NCBI GenBank assembly: GCA_963573385.1
Contig: CAUYLG010066009.1
Span: forward strand, 19,236-83,235
Length of the DNA stretch: 64,000 bases
Reading direction: 5' to 3'
DNA from: Cacajao melanocephalus
Lineage: Eukaryota > Chordata > Mammalia > Primates > Pitheciidae
Part shown: one piece after another, positions 39,441 to 58,849 of the stretch
Layout: each line of letters begins with the position of its first letter
Numbering within the stretch: position 1 is the first letter of the stretch
Program-made: the position numbers and the translations under genes
The notes under the pieces: model-generated
The model's input: the letters and a program-made list of their open reading frames with translations, nothing else
Databases searched by the model: none
What the model was told of the DNA's origin: nothing

Positions 39441-40046
39441 ATTTTGAGTGATGATTTATAGAAAGAATGCAAAATATGAAAACAAATCTAGCTGTTCTCC
39501 AACCCCGCACTGTAGGTTTTCCTTCATAACAAGGTGTGGGGAGCCGCAGCGGCGGGCTGGAGGGCAGAAGCACGGGGCTGCTGTGCTCTGCACAGGAGGT
39601 CTCAATCAGTATTTGCTGAATAAAGTTGCCTCGATTTCCTTCCTTATAAACATGTGCCCTTATAATGCTAAAAAAATATCTGTGAGTCTACGTTATGCAG
39701 GAATCCCTCGTGGACACAGGAAAAGGAGTCAGCCCTCAGAAGATGAGCACCACATGGAAAGGGAAGGAGAAAGAGCAGGAGCCTCTCGCCTGGCCCCTTT
39801 GAGTCCCAGGCAAAGCTCATCTGGGCCACCTCTTCCAGCCTTCCCTGGCCGGGCTCCTCCAGAGCCAGCTGAGGCCCGGGCTCTCACCATACTATCCCTG
39901 AACAGTCTGCACCTGCCTCGCCGCCCTCCCTCAGGTCAGCCCGATTCCCTCCAGCCTGACCTCGTGTTCATTCATTCAATAATTTCAACAGATGTCCTGT
40001 GATTTTGAAAATTACCACTCATCTAGCATGGAGGAAGGAAAAAAAT
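39441..40046. other. GC-richer unique block in intron 3
   Basis: Sequence 39530-40000 is clearly more GC-rich than its surroundings, with CpGs (ggggagccgcagcggcgggc) and no recognised repeat. A 184-codon frame (39448-40002) covers it but looks like a GC effect, with Pro/Arg/Ser-rich text and no domain. It could be a regulatory element or an unrecognised exon of a non-coding transcript. Confidence 0.4.
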
Positions 40047-40282
40047 TAGCAAATATGGACACAGGGAGGGGAGTGCATCACATACTGGGGTCTGTGGAGG
40101 GGGTGGAATAGGGGAGGGACAGTATAGGGTGGGGAGTTGGGGAGGGACAACATGGGGAGAAATGCCAGATATAGCTGATGGGGAGGAAGGCAGCAAACCA
40201 CATTGCCATGTGTGTACCTGTGCAACAATCTTACATGTTCTTCACATGTACCCCGAAACCTAAAATGCAATAAAAAAAAAAC
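40047..40282 (+). repeat. L1P LINE 3' UTR
   Basis: L1 3' end: atggacacagggaggggagt, ctggggtctgtggagggggt, cacatgtaccccgaaaccta and an A tail to 40282. It is 5'-truncated. Confidence 0.9.
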
Positions 40283-40451
40283 TAGCAAATATAACTGCTT
40301 TGAGGTTCTGGAGAAGAAAGTCATTTTCTCCAGCCTGGGCAGTGTCTGGGGCCCTACTTAGTTAAAGCCACCAGAGGAAGACAAGGTCTGTATCAACAAC
40401 ACCCACTTCCACCTTTCCCCCAGCTCACACACTCATGAGCATGAGCTCTCA

Positions 40452-40484
<33 letters not shown>

Positions 40485-41176
40485 GGGAATGTGGAGCTGA
40501 CTGATCAGTTCAAGCAGTTCCTCTTTCATCCAATCTTCAGCTGTTCTCACCGTTTCTTCCTCCATATCACCCATTTCCAGCTTTGCCTGCCCAGCCAAAC
40601 ACCCTTACAGCCCACAGGAACCCCAGCTTGGAGAATACCAATCTCACTTGACTTAAAAAAGGAAGACCACCTCCACCACTTTCCTTACTTCCATCACATG
40701 AGCAGACAGGACTTGAGGACTACCTCCTGCAGCTGCATGGTGGGGACGCTAACATCTCCTCCTGGATCCACTGCTAAGCAGCCCTCCACTCCTGCTAGGC
40801 CAGGGACACCCACCAACACCCCTCCCCTTTGCATATCCGTCCACTCAACAGTAACAGTGCACATGGTACCTTCCTGTAAACCCACCACCAGAATTCTAGA
40901 ACCTCTTCCATTTATTTAGGAACTTTCTTTGATGAGAAGCTATTGGGGTCTGTTGGGGAGTGTCCCCGCCACCACTGCTATTTAACAAGACCCACTGTCT
41001 CTCCTACCGGACATGCTGTCCCCCCTGTATCGGGTACTTCTCACATTTGTTAGACAGTTAAAAAGTAAAAAAACACCAATGGAGAAGGTTAAAAAAAGGA
41101 AACTACCCACCAATCTGCTACAGAGGTCTGTTTCTGACACAATCATTTTTAAAACACTGAACTTAAGCTGATATTA
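40283..41176. other. CACNA1D intron 3 with a (CT)n(CA)n microsatellite
   Basis: Unrecognised sequence except for a compound dinucleotide run, (CT)n at 40450-40461 followed by (CA)n at 40462-40484. The 142-codon ORF at 40491-40919 has no recognisable protein features. Confidence 0.55.
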
Positions 41177-41936
<760 letters not shown>

Positions 41937-42426
41937 GTCCCCACATGCCCTCCCCAAAATGAGCTGAGGAAAAGGTACACATAGGCAACGTGTGAGGCTG
42001 ACCTATTAGAGGTCAGTCAGACTCTGGCTCAGAAACCTGAGGGTGCAGGGCAGGGAGAGAACCCTGGTGACATCTTTTAAGCCCCCTTTCCAGCTGTGTC
42101 TGATGCCATTTCTACCCACTGGACTCTTCAGTTACTGAGTTTATAAATTGTGCATACATAGGAACTTTTTTTCAGCTAAGCCAATTTGAGTGATTTGTAT
42201 TCCCACAATCTGTAATCCAAAGAGTTCTGGCTAAGCTAATACTCTAACATAAGCAAATATCCCCACTCTAAGGTAGTCTCACTAGTCAAAGGGTCTAGAT
42301 GGGGAGGTTCATTGCATAGGTATGACTATAAAATAATAATATTCACATTTTTAAAAACAAACCAAATGAGCAAGGACCCCCACTGGAATTCTTCCTAAGG
42401 AATTTTAATAGTAAAAAATCTAAATT
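41937..42426. other. CACNA1D intron 3, no gene seen
   Basis: Non-coding sequence with nothing recognised. Confidence 0.5.
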
Positions 42427-42728
42427 CTTTTCTTTTTCTTTGTTTTTGAGACAGGGTCTCATTCTGTCACTCAGGCCAGAGTGCGGTAGCACAATCACAG
42501 CTCACTGTACCCTTGACCTCCCAGGTACAAGCAATCCTCCCACCTCAGCCTCCTGAGTAGCTGGGACCACAGGTGCACACCACCACGCCTGGCTAATTTT
42601 TTTTTTTTTGAGAGACAGAATCTCACTAAGTTGCCCAGTCTGGGTCTTGAACTCCTGGCCTCCAGTAATCCTCCCTCCTCAGCCTCCCAAAGTGCTGGGA
42701 TTACAGGTGTGAGCTACCGTGCCCAGCC
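42427..42728 (-). repeat. Alu SINE (J-like)
   Basis: Antisense full-length dimeric Alu from a T-rich start to gtgagctaccgtgcccagcc. Its divergence (gcacaatcacagctcactgt, tgagagacagaatctcacta) suggests an old J-type copy. Confidence 0.95.
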
Positions 42729-42953
42729 ACAAATCTCAGTTAAGAGTTGGATTTTATTTTGGAAAAACTATCAATACTCAGTCAAGGTAATGTCTTTGTC
42801 AAAATGGCATAAGGCTTAACAAAAGAGATATCATTATCTGTATAGCACATAGATTGTTTCACATTGTATCATTAGGAAACCAGCTTTGGGTAGAGTTTTA
42901 CTACACAAGTCCATCTAGTCCATCTACTCTGATCATTTTGAGGCTCTCTCTCC

Positions 42954-43113
42954 TTTTTTTTTTTTTTATATGGAGTCTTGCTCTGTCACCCAGGCTAGAG
43001 TGCAGTGGTTCGAGCACAGTCCCCTACAGTTTCAAACTCCTGGGCTCAAGCAAGCCTCCTGCCCCAGCCTCCAACACAGCTGGGACTACAGGGGCACACT
43101 ACTATGACTGGCT
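42954..43113 (-). repeat. Alu fragment
   Basis: Antisense single-monomer Alu: T run, tggagtcttgctctgtcacc, caggctagagtgcagtggtt and tgggactacaggggcacact. The rest is missing. Confidence 0.9.
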
Positions 43114-43175
43114 CAACCAGTTTTTATGTGAAAGCGACAGTCACACAACCATCCAAATAGAATCATCTGCAATGT

Positions 43176-43234
43176 GGCTCATGTACAACACAGAAGCCAG
43201 GTTATAGGCTCATGAACACAGAAGCCAGGTTATA
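43176..43234. repeat. Short tandem duplication (31/28 bp)
   Basis: A unit starting ggctcatg and ending agccaggttata occurs twice head to tail (43176-43206 and 43207-43234). The copies differ by a 3-base indel. Confidence 0.85.
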
Positions 43235-45066
<1,832 letters not shown>

Positions 45067-48000
45067 GAAGGGGCTGTACGAAGGAAGAGACATTTCAAAT
45101 AAAGAAGCCAGAAGGCGGACAAGTGGGGGGAGGAGGGGTGTTAAGGAACTTTTGTGGACAAATGAGTGGAGCTATAAAGGAGAGGAATGGAGACAAAACC
45201 CAATAAAGCTGGACCAGACCAAGCTGAACCTGGCCACACTCTGGCCTTACTCTAGCGGGCAATGGGTAGACAATGAGGCCTCAGGATCACTTCTCCAGCA
45301 AAAAGTCAGTTGACAGTGGAATGAATGGACAGGAAGGGGACTTGTGGGCCTTTAGAGGCAAAATGTCAACAGGCTCAAAACCCAACAAGCTCAACAACAA
45401 GATAAGAAGAGGGGAAGGAAAAGGGTCACAGACAGTGAAACTTTCAGTTTGGTTTAAAAAACACCTAGTATGTCAGGCACTTTGCTAGATATGGGGATAG
45501 GGGGGCATGGGCCCCGGGCCTTGCCCTCCAGGCACTTAGTGCTGGTTTAGAGATGGTTTAGAGGTGAGTGCAGCCATCAGTAGAGATCAAGGAAGGTCTG
45601 ACTTGGCAGATGAAGATCCCCATTCTGGATATTTTTAATTTTAAGCAGCTCCACACTCCAGAGAACTAGGAAGAGTACCGGGGACAGATTACACAGACTC
45701 AAAACTGTTCAACCGTGTCAGTTTGCTTATAAGAAACTGAATGATACAAAATAAAGCATTTTTCATCACAGTGAAGTATGATATTGTAATCATCCCCACT
45801 CTGACACTTGATACAGTGGCATTCCCCTCCTCTGTGCTAAGAAAATAAAATAAATGGCATTTGCTTTCCATAAGTGGAACTGAGGAAACACAGCTACCGA
45901 CTGAACTAGGAGGGATATTACTGTGGGAACTGAGTTGCACCGTTTCCATGACTTCAGCCTCCACCAGTCCCTGCAAGTCCATAAATGAAAGCTGCATAAA
46001 AACTTGAGAGTGTTTATGTTTTTTAAAAATAAAGAGAAAAACTATCCTTGGGAAATCTTCTGCCCCCCAAGGTAGTTTCCAAATCCCAAAACTAGCTGAG
46101 TTACATCCTATCCAGAACAAAGACCCATTGGATCAATGGGGATGGCCACTTACCCAACAAAAGTAATAATTTTACTAGGTAACTGGTAACAGGCAGAAAC
46201 ATCACCTATAAAGCTGGCCCTGAATCTCACTCTAACTGCTCAACACACACCTTTCCCATGGAGCTATCAGGCAAAGAAAACCAGCAGCTTCCGGATACAT
46301 GCAGCTTTCCAACTCATTTCAGCCTCTGCCCTTTGATTTTACCATTCACATTAAATGAAAGGTATTTACTACAGATGAAAAATAAGCTTCATTTAGCTGC
46401 CTCTAAACCAATCCCAAAAATAGAGCAATCACTCTGATACAAATTGGGTCAAATGTATTTAAAAAAAAAAAAAAAAAAAACAGCTCTCTCATGGGAGGAC
46501 CAACATGGCATGGGACCTTGCTAAAAGTTAGAAGGAAATCCACAAAGATATTCCCTTCCCACAGTGGGAAAGGAAGTATTTAAAGAGTCAAACAGAGTAT
46601 AAACTCATCTGACCATGTGACCATCCAAGTCAAAGTAAGACACAAAGTTGAACGTCATGAGTTTCAGAATACTACGTGAAGAGCTCAAAGGAATATACGT
46701 TGGCTTTTAGAAAGGCCTGCCAAATTAACACACTGCCAAATCCCCCTTAAAAAAAAAAAAGTCCAATGCTTAAGAATTGTCAAGAAAGGATTCACTGGAG
46801 AGGGGGTGCAAAAGGAAGAAGAGAGATTTATCCATTTCCTGTTTTTCATTTCCTCACTTCTTAGCTGAGAAATCCAAATGGTCTGACAGCACTTATGTCA
46901 GTGCCCTGAATTTCCCTGAGAAAATTTCAGAATATTAATTGGCTTACACATGCAGCTACGTTAATTATTCCATTGATCTGAATTAATCTGCCTTTCTGAA
47001 AGGTATTTATTTTCTAAGTTTGTTTAATCGTGTTCTCTTGAGCTACAAAAAGCAACAATCTGGGTCACCATCCACGTCATTAAATTTGGTAAGAAGGCTA
47101 ACACCATCTCTGGCCTCGACTACAGTGATCTATCTCCATCAATGGGAGGCTTCCCACCACGTCTGCTTTTTACGTAAAACAATCATCTAATGTCACATGG
47201 CTACAAACAAATCAAAAGCTAAGTAAAATGTTCAAAGTTACACAAATGATCTCTGGCATAGTACAAATATATACTACCAGTGTTTATGTGGTTATCCAAC
47301 TCCCATTTATAGTTATGTTTTCAGCAACAATACCCAAAATTTTTAGAAAATTCTCTAGATATCAAACTACCAAAGCCCAAATACAAATAGACATCACATT
47401 ACATCTGAAATGTGCCACAACATTTTAAATGTAACATGAAATCCTGTACATAAATCGTTAAGGCTTATTCGCAAGAGCATAATTTCACTATCTTCAGAAG
47501 CCAGCAGAGCTCTCCCACACAAGGGAGAGCCTAGTGTGTTTGCCTTTACAACGCTCGCTCAGTTAGGAACATCCAGCCCTGCTAAAATAGAGCTTCAACA
47601 TGAGAAGCCAAAAACAAACAGAACCAGCTAAGAGAAGAGAAGAAAAACAATAGAGTTTCCTGATATCCGGCATGGGCTCCCCTTCATCTACCATTCTGCA
47701 TGGCTTATGACTGCAAAGAACCAATCCTTGCAAGAAGGATGCTGCAGCACCAGAAAAATCCTGAAATGGCTTCTGAATCATCAAAGAAAGATTGCAGAAT
47801 GTCAGAGGTAAAAACGATCCTAGCAATCTTCTTACCCAATCCTCCCTATTGCTGGTAGCTGCATGGTAATGCAGAAAGGTATGAGAAATGACCCCAAATA
47901 TAACTAGTTGACAGGTGAGTGGGACAAGATCCTAGTCGCAGTCTAATGCTCTTCAGTGCTTTTTTTTTTTTTTTTAAACTATATCAACCTTTCCCAAAGG

Positions 48001-48818
48001 AAGTTCCACGGACCACTGGTTCCATGATGTTAGTCTTTTGCCAAAAGAAAAAAAAAATGTTTAAAGAATTTATGACTGATTACTTTTAGGGACTAGCTGA
48101 GTTAAACAAAAGGAAACCTGTTTTTTAACTGCAGAACTTCCCAAAGCTTTTACTAAGCTAACATGCACTATAAATCTTTAAGAAGGCAGCAAAGTATATG
48201 AAAGCATCCTGACTTATTTAACCATAAAATTATTTTATCTCGGGACACTTCATATGATGTGAGAGCATTTCATACGACATGGAGTAGAAACTTTAATACC
48301 GTATCACGTATTCGATAATACATATTATTCTCCAAATTATGCTCTATGTAGATTTATTAGTTTTGTTGTAGTCTACTTCTCTAAAAATAGTTCATATACA
48401 AAGTCTATGATAATTCTCTACTTACCAGAACAACTGACCAAAGTACCCACCACTCCCAATAATACTAGATTTAAAAAAAAAAAAAAACAAAAAAAAACAA
48501 AAAAAAAAACACTAACATTATCAGGAAAAGAATGGTAGCAAAAACTTATGTGGAGAGAAAATCTGCTACAAATCTCTTCCATAACAATCCCATGTCTATT
48601 TATAAAAGATTCATTACTTTAAATACTTTCATCCAGTATAAATTTGAGAATACAGGTTAAAACAAACAAACAAACATAAAAAACACTGTTGCAAAACTCC
48701 CAGAAACACCACATGCATGGCTGTAAACTTCAACCACCCAGAGGCAAGCTGCCAGTTTAAGTATAGAAGCAAATGATAACCATATACCAGGACCAGCAGG
48801 AACTCTCAGGACACTTAC
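45067..48818. other. Proximal CACNA1D intron 3, mostly unique
   Basis: This is the first 3.7 kb of intron 3 downstream of exon 3. An antisense L2 piece is at about 45455-45590, with A-rich runs at 46460-46480 and about 48473-48511. The segment 46900-47035 is repeat-free and ATTA-rich. No exon is recognised, in keeping with a very long intron 3. Confidence 0.6.
48381..48390. promoter_or_regulatory. MEF2 consensus match in intron 3
   Basis: ctaaaaatag is an exact CTA(A/T)4TAG match about 430 bp downstream of exon 3. A second match, ctatttataa, lies at 48596-48605. Two matches within about 220 bp make a cluster, but such words are common in AT-rich DNA and function is only a guess. Confidence 0.3.
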
Positions 48819-48924
48819 CAAGTTATGATTTGTTGAATTAGAATCATCTTCAGGGAATGGGATGTAAATAGCTAAGGCCACACAATTGGCAAAAATAGCC
48901 AATAATATAAATACGTCAAATGGT
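48819..48924 (-). CDS. CACNA1D: CACNA1D coding exon 3 (106 bp)
   Basis: Exon 3 of the pore-forming alpha-1 subunit of the Cav1.3 L-type calcium channel. It completes the split lysine codon 126 and encodes residues 127-161: [20 protein letters not shown], a hydrophobic helix that is transmembrane segment IS1 of repeat I, then an acidic loop ([15 protein letters not shown]) starting the extracellular IS1-IS2 linker. This loop contains one N-S-T glycosylation sequon. The acceptor reads atttttcag before the exon and has a short pyrimidine tract. The donor GTAAGTG is strong. 106 bp is the usual exon 3 length in this family as I recall, and it leaves the frame at a codon boundary. Residue 130 is Val where I remember Ile in human. 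The next exon (family start EKVEYAFL) is not found to the left, so intron 3 exceeds 48.8 kb. Confidence 0.97.
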
Positions 48925-55190
<6,266 letters not shown>

Positions 55191-55257
55191 CGTTCGCGTG
55201 GTCCGCTTGCTGCTGCCGTTGATGCTGCATTTTTTTCATCATCATCATCATCATCAT
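55191..55257 (-). CDS. CACNA1D: CACNA1D coding exon 1, N-terminus with Met7 run
   Basis: Coding part of exon 1, 67 bp: MMMMMMMKKMQHQRQQQADH followed by AN and the first base of Glu23. It is the extreme cytosolic N-terminus of Cav1.3. The start is the first of seven tandem ATGs (55257 down to 55237). An eighth in-frame ATG follows two lysines. The frame joins exon 2 exactly (67+310+106 = 483 bases, 161 codons). The first ATG has T at -3, a poor context. ATGs 2-7 each have A at -3 and +4. The donor is G|GTGAGC. Upstream in the same strand lies L2-derived sequence with an out-of-frame ATG at 55267. The ATG count is a trinucleotide repeat, and I recall length variation reported at this site in humans. 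Confidence 0.98.
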
Positions 55258-55400
55258 CCACGAACATTTATTGAGCGACTACTGTGTGCAGGGCACTGTG
55301 CTGGGCGTTGGGCGGGGGCGGAATGAGGAAGGGGATCACCAATAGGTAGGAGCCGCGGTCCCTGCCCTTATTCTCGCTTCAGCAGGGGGTGGGGAGGGAC
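55237..55400 (-). repeat. L2 LINE 3' end forming the 5' UTR and start codon region
   Basis: On the CACNA1D strand the bases before the start read gcccagcacagtgccctgca, then cacagtagtcgctcaataaa and tgttcgtgg, which is the L2 3' terminus (agcacagtgcctggcacatagtaggcgctcaataaatgttt...) with few changes. Further upstream, ctgctgaagcgagaataagg and gcagggaccgcgg match the preceding L2 text (gtaagctcc..gagggcagggac). The position of the L2 tail microsatellite is taken by (ATG)7. GC-rich inserts make the upstream boundary uncertain. Confidence 0.75.
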
Positions 55401-55509
55401 GAGGACAAATAACAGAAAATAAGGATAATTGCTAAAAAACCGCTCGCCGCCCAAGCTCTCTCTTTCCCAAAAATGGAGCAAAATAAACTTTTTAAAAAAA
55501 TAAAATCCG

Positions 55510-55539
55510 ATGTATATATTATCTTAATAATATATACAT
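55510..55539. promoter_or_regulatory. Perfect AT palindrome in the CpG island
   Basis: The arms atgtatatatta (55510-55521) and taatatatacat (55528-55539) are exact inverted complements around a 6-base loop (tcttaa). They sit in an AT-rich block (about 55425-55560) inside otherwise very GC-rich DNA, 250-280 bases upstream of the CACNA1D start codon. It could be a 5' UTR hairpin or a TATA-like promoter element. On the CACNA1D strand it contains ATG TAT ATA TTA TTA AGA TAA, a 6-codon uORF if transcribed. Confidence 0.6.
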
Positions 55540-56560
55540 GTAATTTTTTGCTGCAAAGGAGAACTGGCTTGTCCCCTCCTCTAGCGGAGAGACGCCGCGG
55601 TGATGCCGGCCCGGCCGCCGGGGCCGCTCGGCGCGCCCCCCATGCCCGCCCGTCCGCCCGCCCGCCGCGGTGCCCGGTGCCCGCCGCCGCCGCCCGCGCC
55701 GCCGCTGGCTCGGGACCGCGGGCAGCCGGAGCTCACATCCGGGGACGGAGGCGCCCGCCCGCCCGCTCGCTCCGCGCCCGCCGCGCCGCGCCGCACGCCG
55801 ACTTCGCCCTGGCGACGCTGCGCGCCCGCCGCCGTCCCCCGCCCCCCGCCCGCCCCGAGCCTCCCACGGCCCGCGCCGCGCCCCGGAGGGTCGGCCGCCC
55901 GGCGCGGGGTTCTGCCTGGAACCGCCCGCGCGCTTGGGAAGGCCGCCGCGTGGGACTCGGGGTGCCGCCACCCCGGCCTGGCCCGGCTGACCTGCGGGCC
56001 CCAAAGGGTTAAGCGCGCTCCAGCAGCGGGCTGCCCGGTTAACCCCCTCCGCGCCGCACGGTGCGCTCAAACCCCGGGCCCCGGAGGAGGCGGGCCGTGC
56101 CAGTGGCTCCCGCCGCGCTGGGGTGCGGATGAAGCGCTCCTCCCGGCGCATTGCTGGGCTGGGGGACCGCTCGAGCTCCCGCGCCGGCCCGGGCTCCGCG
56201 TCGCCCTCCCTCTGCGCACACCTGGAGGAGGCCCCGCCCCCTGGGAGCACAGGTGCTAGCGGGCGGTAGCGGCTGCGGCCTCCCTGCGCACCCTCTTCAA
56301 GGCTTGCCGGGGCTCCCCGCAGCTCCGGAGCCGGGCAGGCGCTCCCTCCTTTCCTCGGGTTCTTTCTGGACGCGGGGGTATGGGGGAGCCCGGCTCTGCT
56401 CTGTAGAGAGCACTCATTGCCCCAGGTAACTGCCTGCAGCTGGAACAGCCAATCCAGGGCGCCCCCCTTCTTCTCCCCAGCCCTGTGCCGGGCCCGGCGT
56501 CGCGGAGGGCCACGGGGTTGGGGGCGCAATATCACCCCTACCCCACCCCACCCCGCCCCC

Positions 56561-57670
56561 ATGCGTGTTTGGAGGCAGGTACAGGGAAGTCAAAGCCAAG
56601 GTCTTTCAAACCGCTCGTGTTACCCAAGGAAATAGACAGTGCTGCTGAAACTGTTGCCTCCAGTCTGGGAGCTGAAGGGAGTTTATTTTTTGATACCTTC
56701 GCTGGCTCGGATTTAGGGTGGGGAGGTTTGCAAACGTTAGCTCCTGTCTAGGGGGGGAAATACTTTATCCATTGGATGCCTGGTATTTTTTATTTAGCTT
56801 TGTGCTGGCTGTTAGGAGAAGGGCGTCTGCTCTGTTACTTCACAGGATTCGATTTATTTGCTTTTGTTCCGATCTGCATGTTCCTACGGTGTTTTAGAAC
56901 GTTTCAGAACGGGGGCTTTAAAGCAAAAATAAAGTAAAAGCTCAGCGTGAATTAAGAAAAATAAGTGTTTATGGGAAGGTGCTCCTTACCCAAAGACGAC
57001 ACACTAGTCATCCTCAATTGTTGGGGGACACCTGGGCAGAGAGACTGGGGACCAGACACAAGACTCTCCAGGGGCCTTCCTCAGGGGGTGTCTGGTCCGT
57101 GAGGATGAAAACAACCAGACTCTTGTCCTTTTTTGTGTGCTTTGTTTTTGGAGACTGGAGAGGTGAGGAATTGCCTGTGGTCTAGGAAGAATATAAAGCT
57201 GGCCTGGGCTACCGCTCCTATGGCTGCTTCTGATCCAAAATCGGAAGGGATAGAAGACGGTTCCCTCCAAAGAAACGGCCCATCTATGGGGCATGTATGA
57301 AATTCACAAGCACATGTGTCACTTTCAGAACTGCTGGTCTAAAGCCTTGCCTCTTGAGGCCTTTTCTACAAAATCCCATGAGCAAGTTTGTTTTATGATA
57401 TCTTTGCTGGCTCAGATTTAGGGTGGGGGAGGTTTGCAAACAGCAGCTCCTGTCTAGAGAGAAAAATACTGTATCTAGTGGATGAGTGAGCCGAACCATA
57501 TTTGCTTATGGTTCGGTTCAGTGCAGCCAGCATTCATAAAGTACCAGTTAAGAACAAGGGTCTCTGCTAGATGTCAGGACAAATCTGTGGCACAGTTCCC
57601 TCCTCAAGGACAATCTAATGATGGAAGAAAACTTAACAAGTTTATGGAATTGCAGGAGGGTTTTGTTGGG
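56561..57670. other. Upstream flank with a 100-bp direct repeat
   Basis: No gene is recognised. Two similar copies of about 100 bp (56680-56778 and 57385-57484) share tttagggtgggg and aggtttgcaaac, then agctcctgtctag and a final tggatg. They are about 85% identical and 705 bp apart. Confidence 0.7.
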
Positions 57671-57834
57671 TTTTTAAAATTTATTTTTAGAAACAGGGTC
57701 TTACTATGTGGCCCACATTGGAGTGCAGTGATATGATCATAGTTCACTGTAACCTATGAATCCTGGCTTCAAGTAGTTCTCCTGCCTTAGCCTCCCAGCA
57801 TGCTGGGATTACGGGCATGAGCCACTGCTCAGCC
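57671..57834 (-). repeat. Alu monomer-like fragment
   Basis: Antisense, diverged Alu-related sequence: tttttagaaacagggtctta, ttggagtgcagtgatatgat, then cctcccagcatgctgggatt and gagccactgctcagcc. The middle of a normal dimer is missing. Confidence 0.85.
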
Positions 57835-57861
57835 TTGAATTGGAGTTTTTGCCATTCCATC

Positions 57862-57935
57862 CCAGTTTCTGAATGAGTCCCATCTTGGCGATGTCTCCAG
57901 TTTCTGAATGAGTCCCATCTTGGCGATGTCTCCAG
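57862..57935. repeat. Exact 35-bp tandem duplication
   Basis: A 35-bp unit starting ccagtttctgaatgagtccc occurs twice without any difference (57862-57896 and 57897-57931), plus ccag of a third. The exactness suggests a recent event or a copy-number polymorphism. Confidence 0.95.
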
Positions 57936-58065
57936 CAAGCATTTTTTTTTTTTTTGAGGGCCTTGATTCAGCACAGCTCTAGATGTGTTGACCCATTGGG
58001 TAACTTAAATATTTATATTCCCATGATAATGCGAACTACTGAGTAAATAAATAATACGTTTTTTT

Positions 58066-58570
<505 letters not shown>

Positions 58571-58849
58571 AGGCTAAAAGATTTCAGCTCTAAATCAGCT
58601 ACATGTGCTACAACCCAATTATGTTGCTAACACGCTGTTGTGGGGTCTTAATCTCCATGACCTTATTTATAAAACACTCCCATGTGAAGTCACCAAGCTG
58701 GCATGCCAGACGTGGTTACCTGTATGCACTGCGTTTCAAAAAACCTTGCTGCTGGCCCAATCCAGAACCTCACCATCTCACACCCCAGGTCATGCACGAA
58801 ATACCCCTTCTCCAGTTTTCCTCCCACAAATAATCCATCTTGTTCAAAA

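Noticed and set aside
39448..40002. 184-codon plus-strand ORF
   Set aside because: It is extended by local GC-richness. It starts in AT-rich text beside an L1 and has no protein-like organisation. The region is kept only as a possible regulatory block.
55519..56562. 347-codon ORF on the minus strand across the CpG island, with overlapping plus-strand ORFs of up to 219 codons
   Set aside because: Stops are rare by chance in DNA this GC-rich. The product is Arg/Gly/Ala/Pro-rich with no domain, and open frames occur on both strands over the same bases. The region is the promoter and 5' UTR of CACNA1D.
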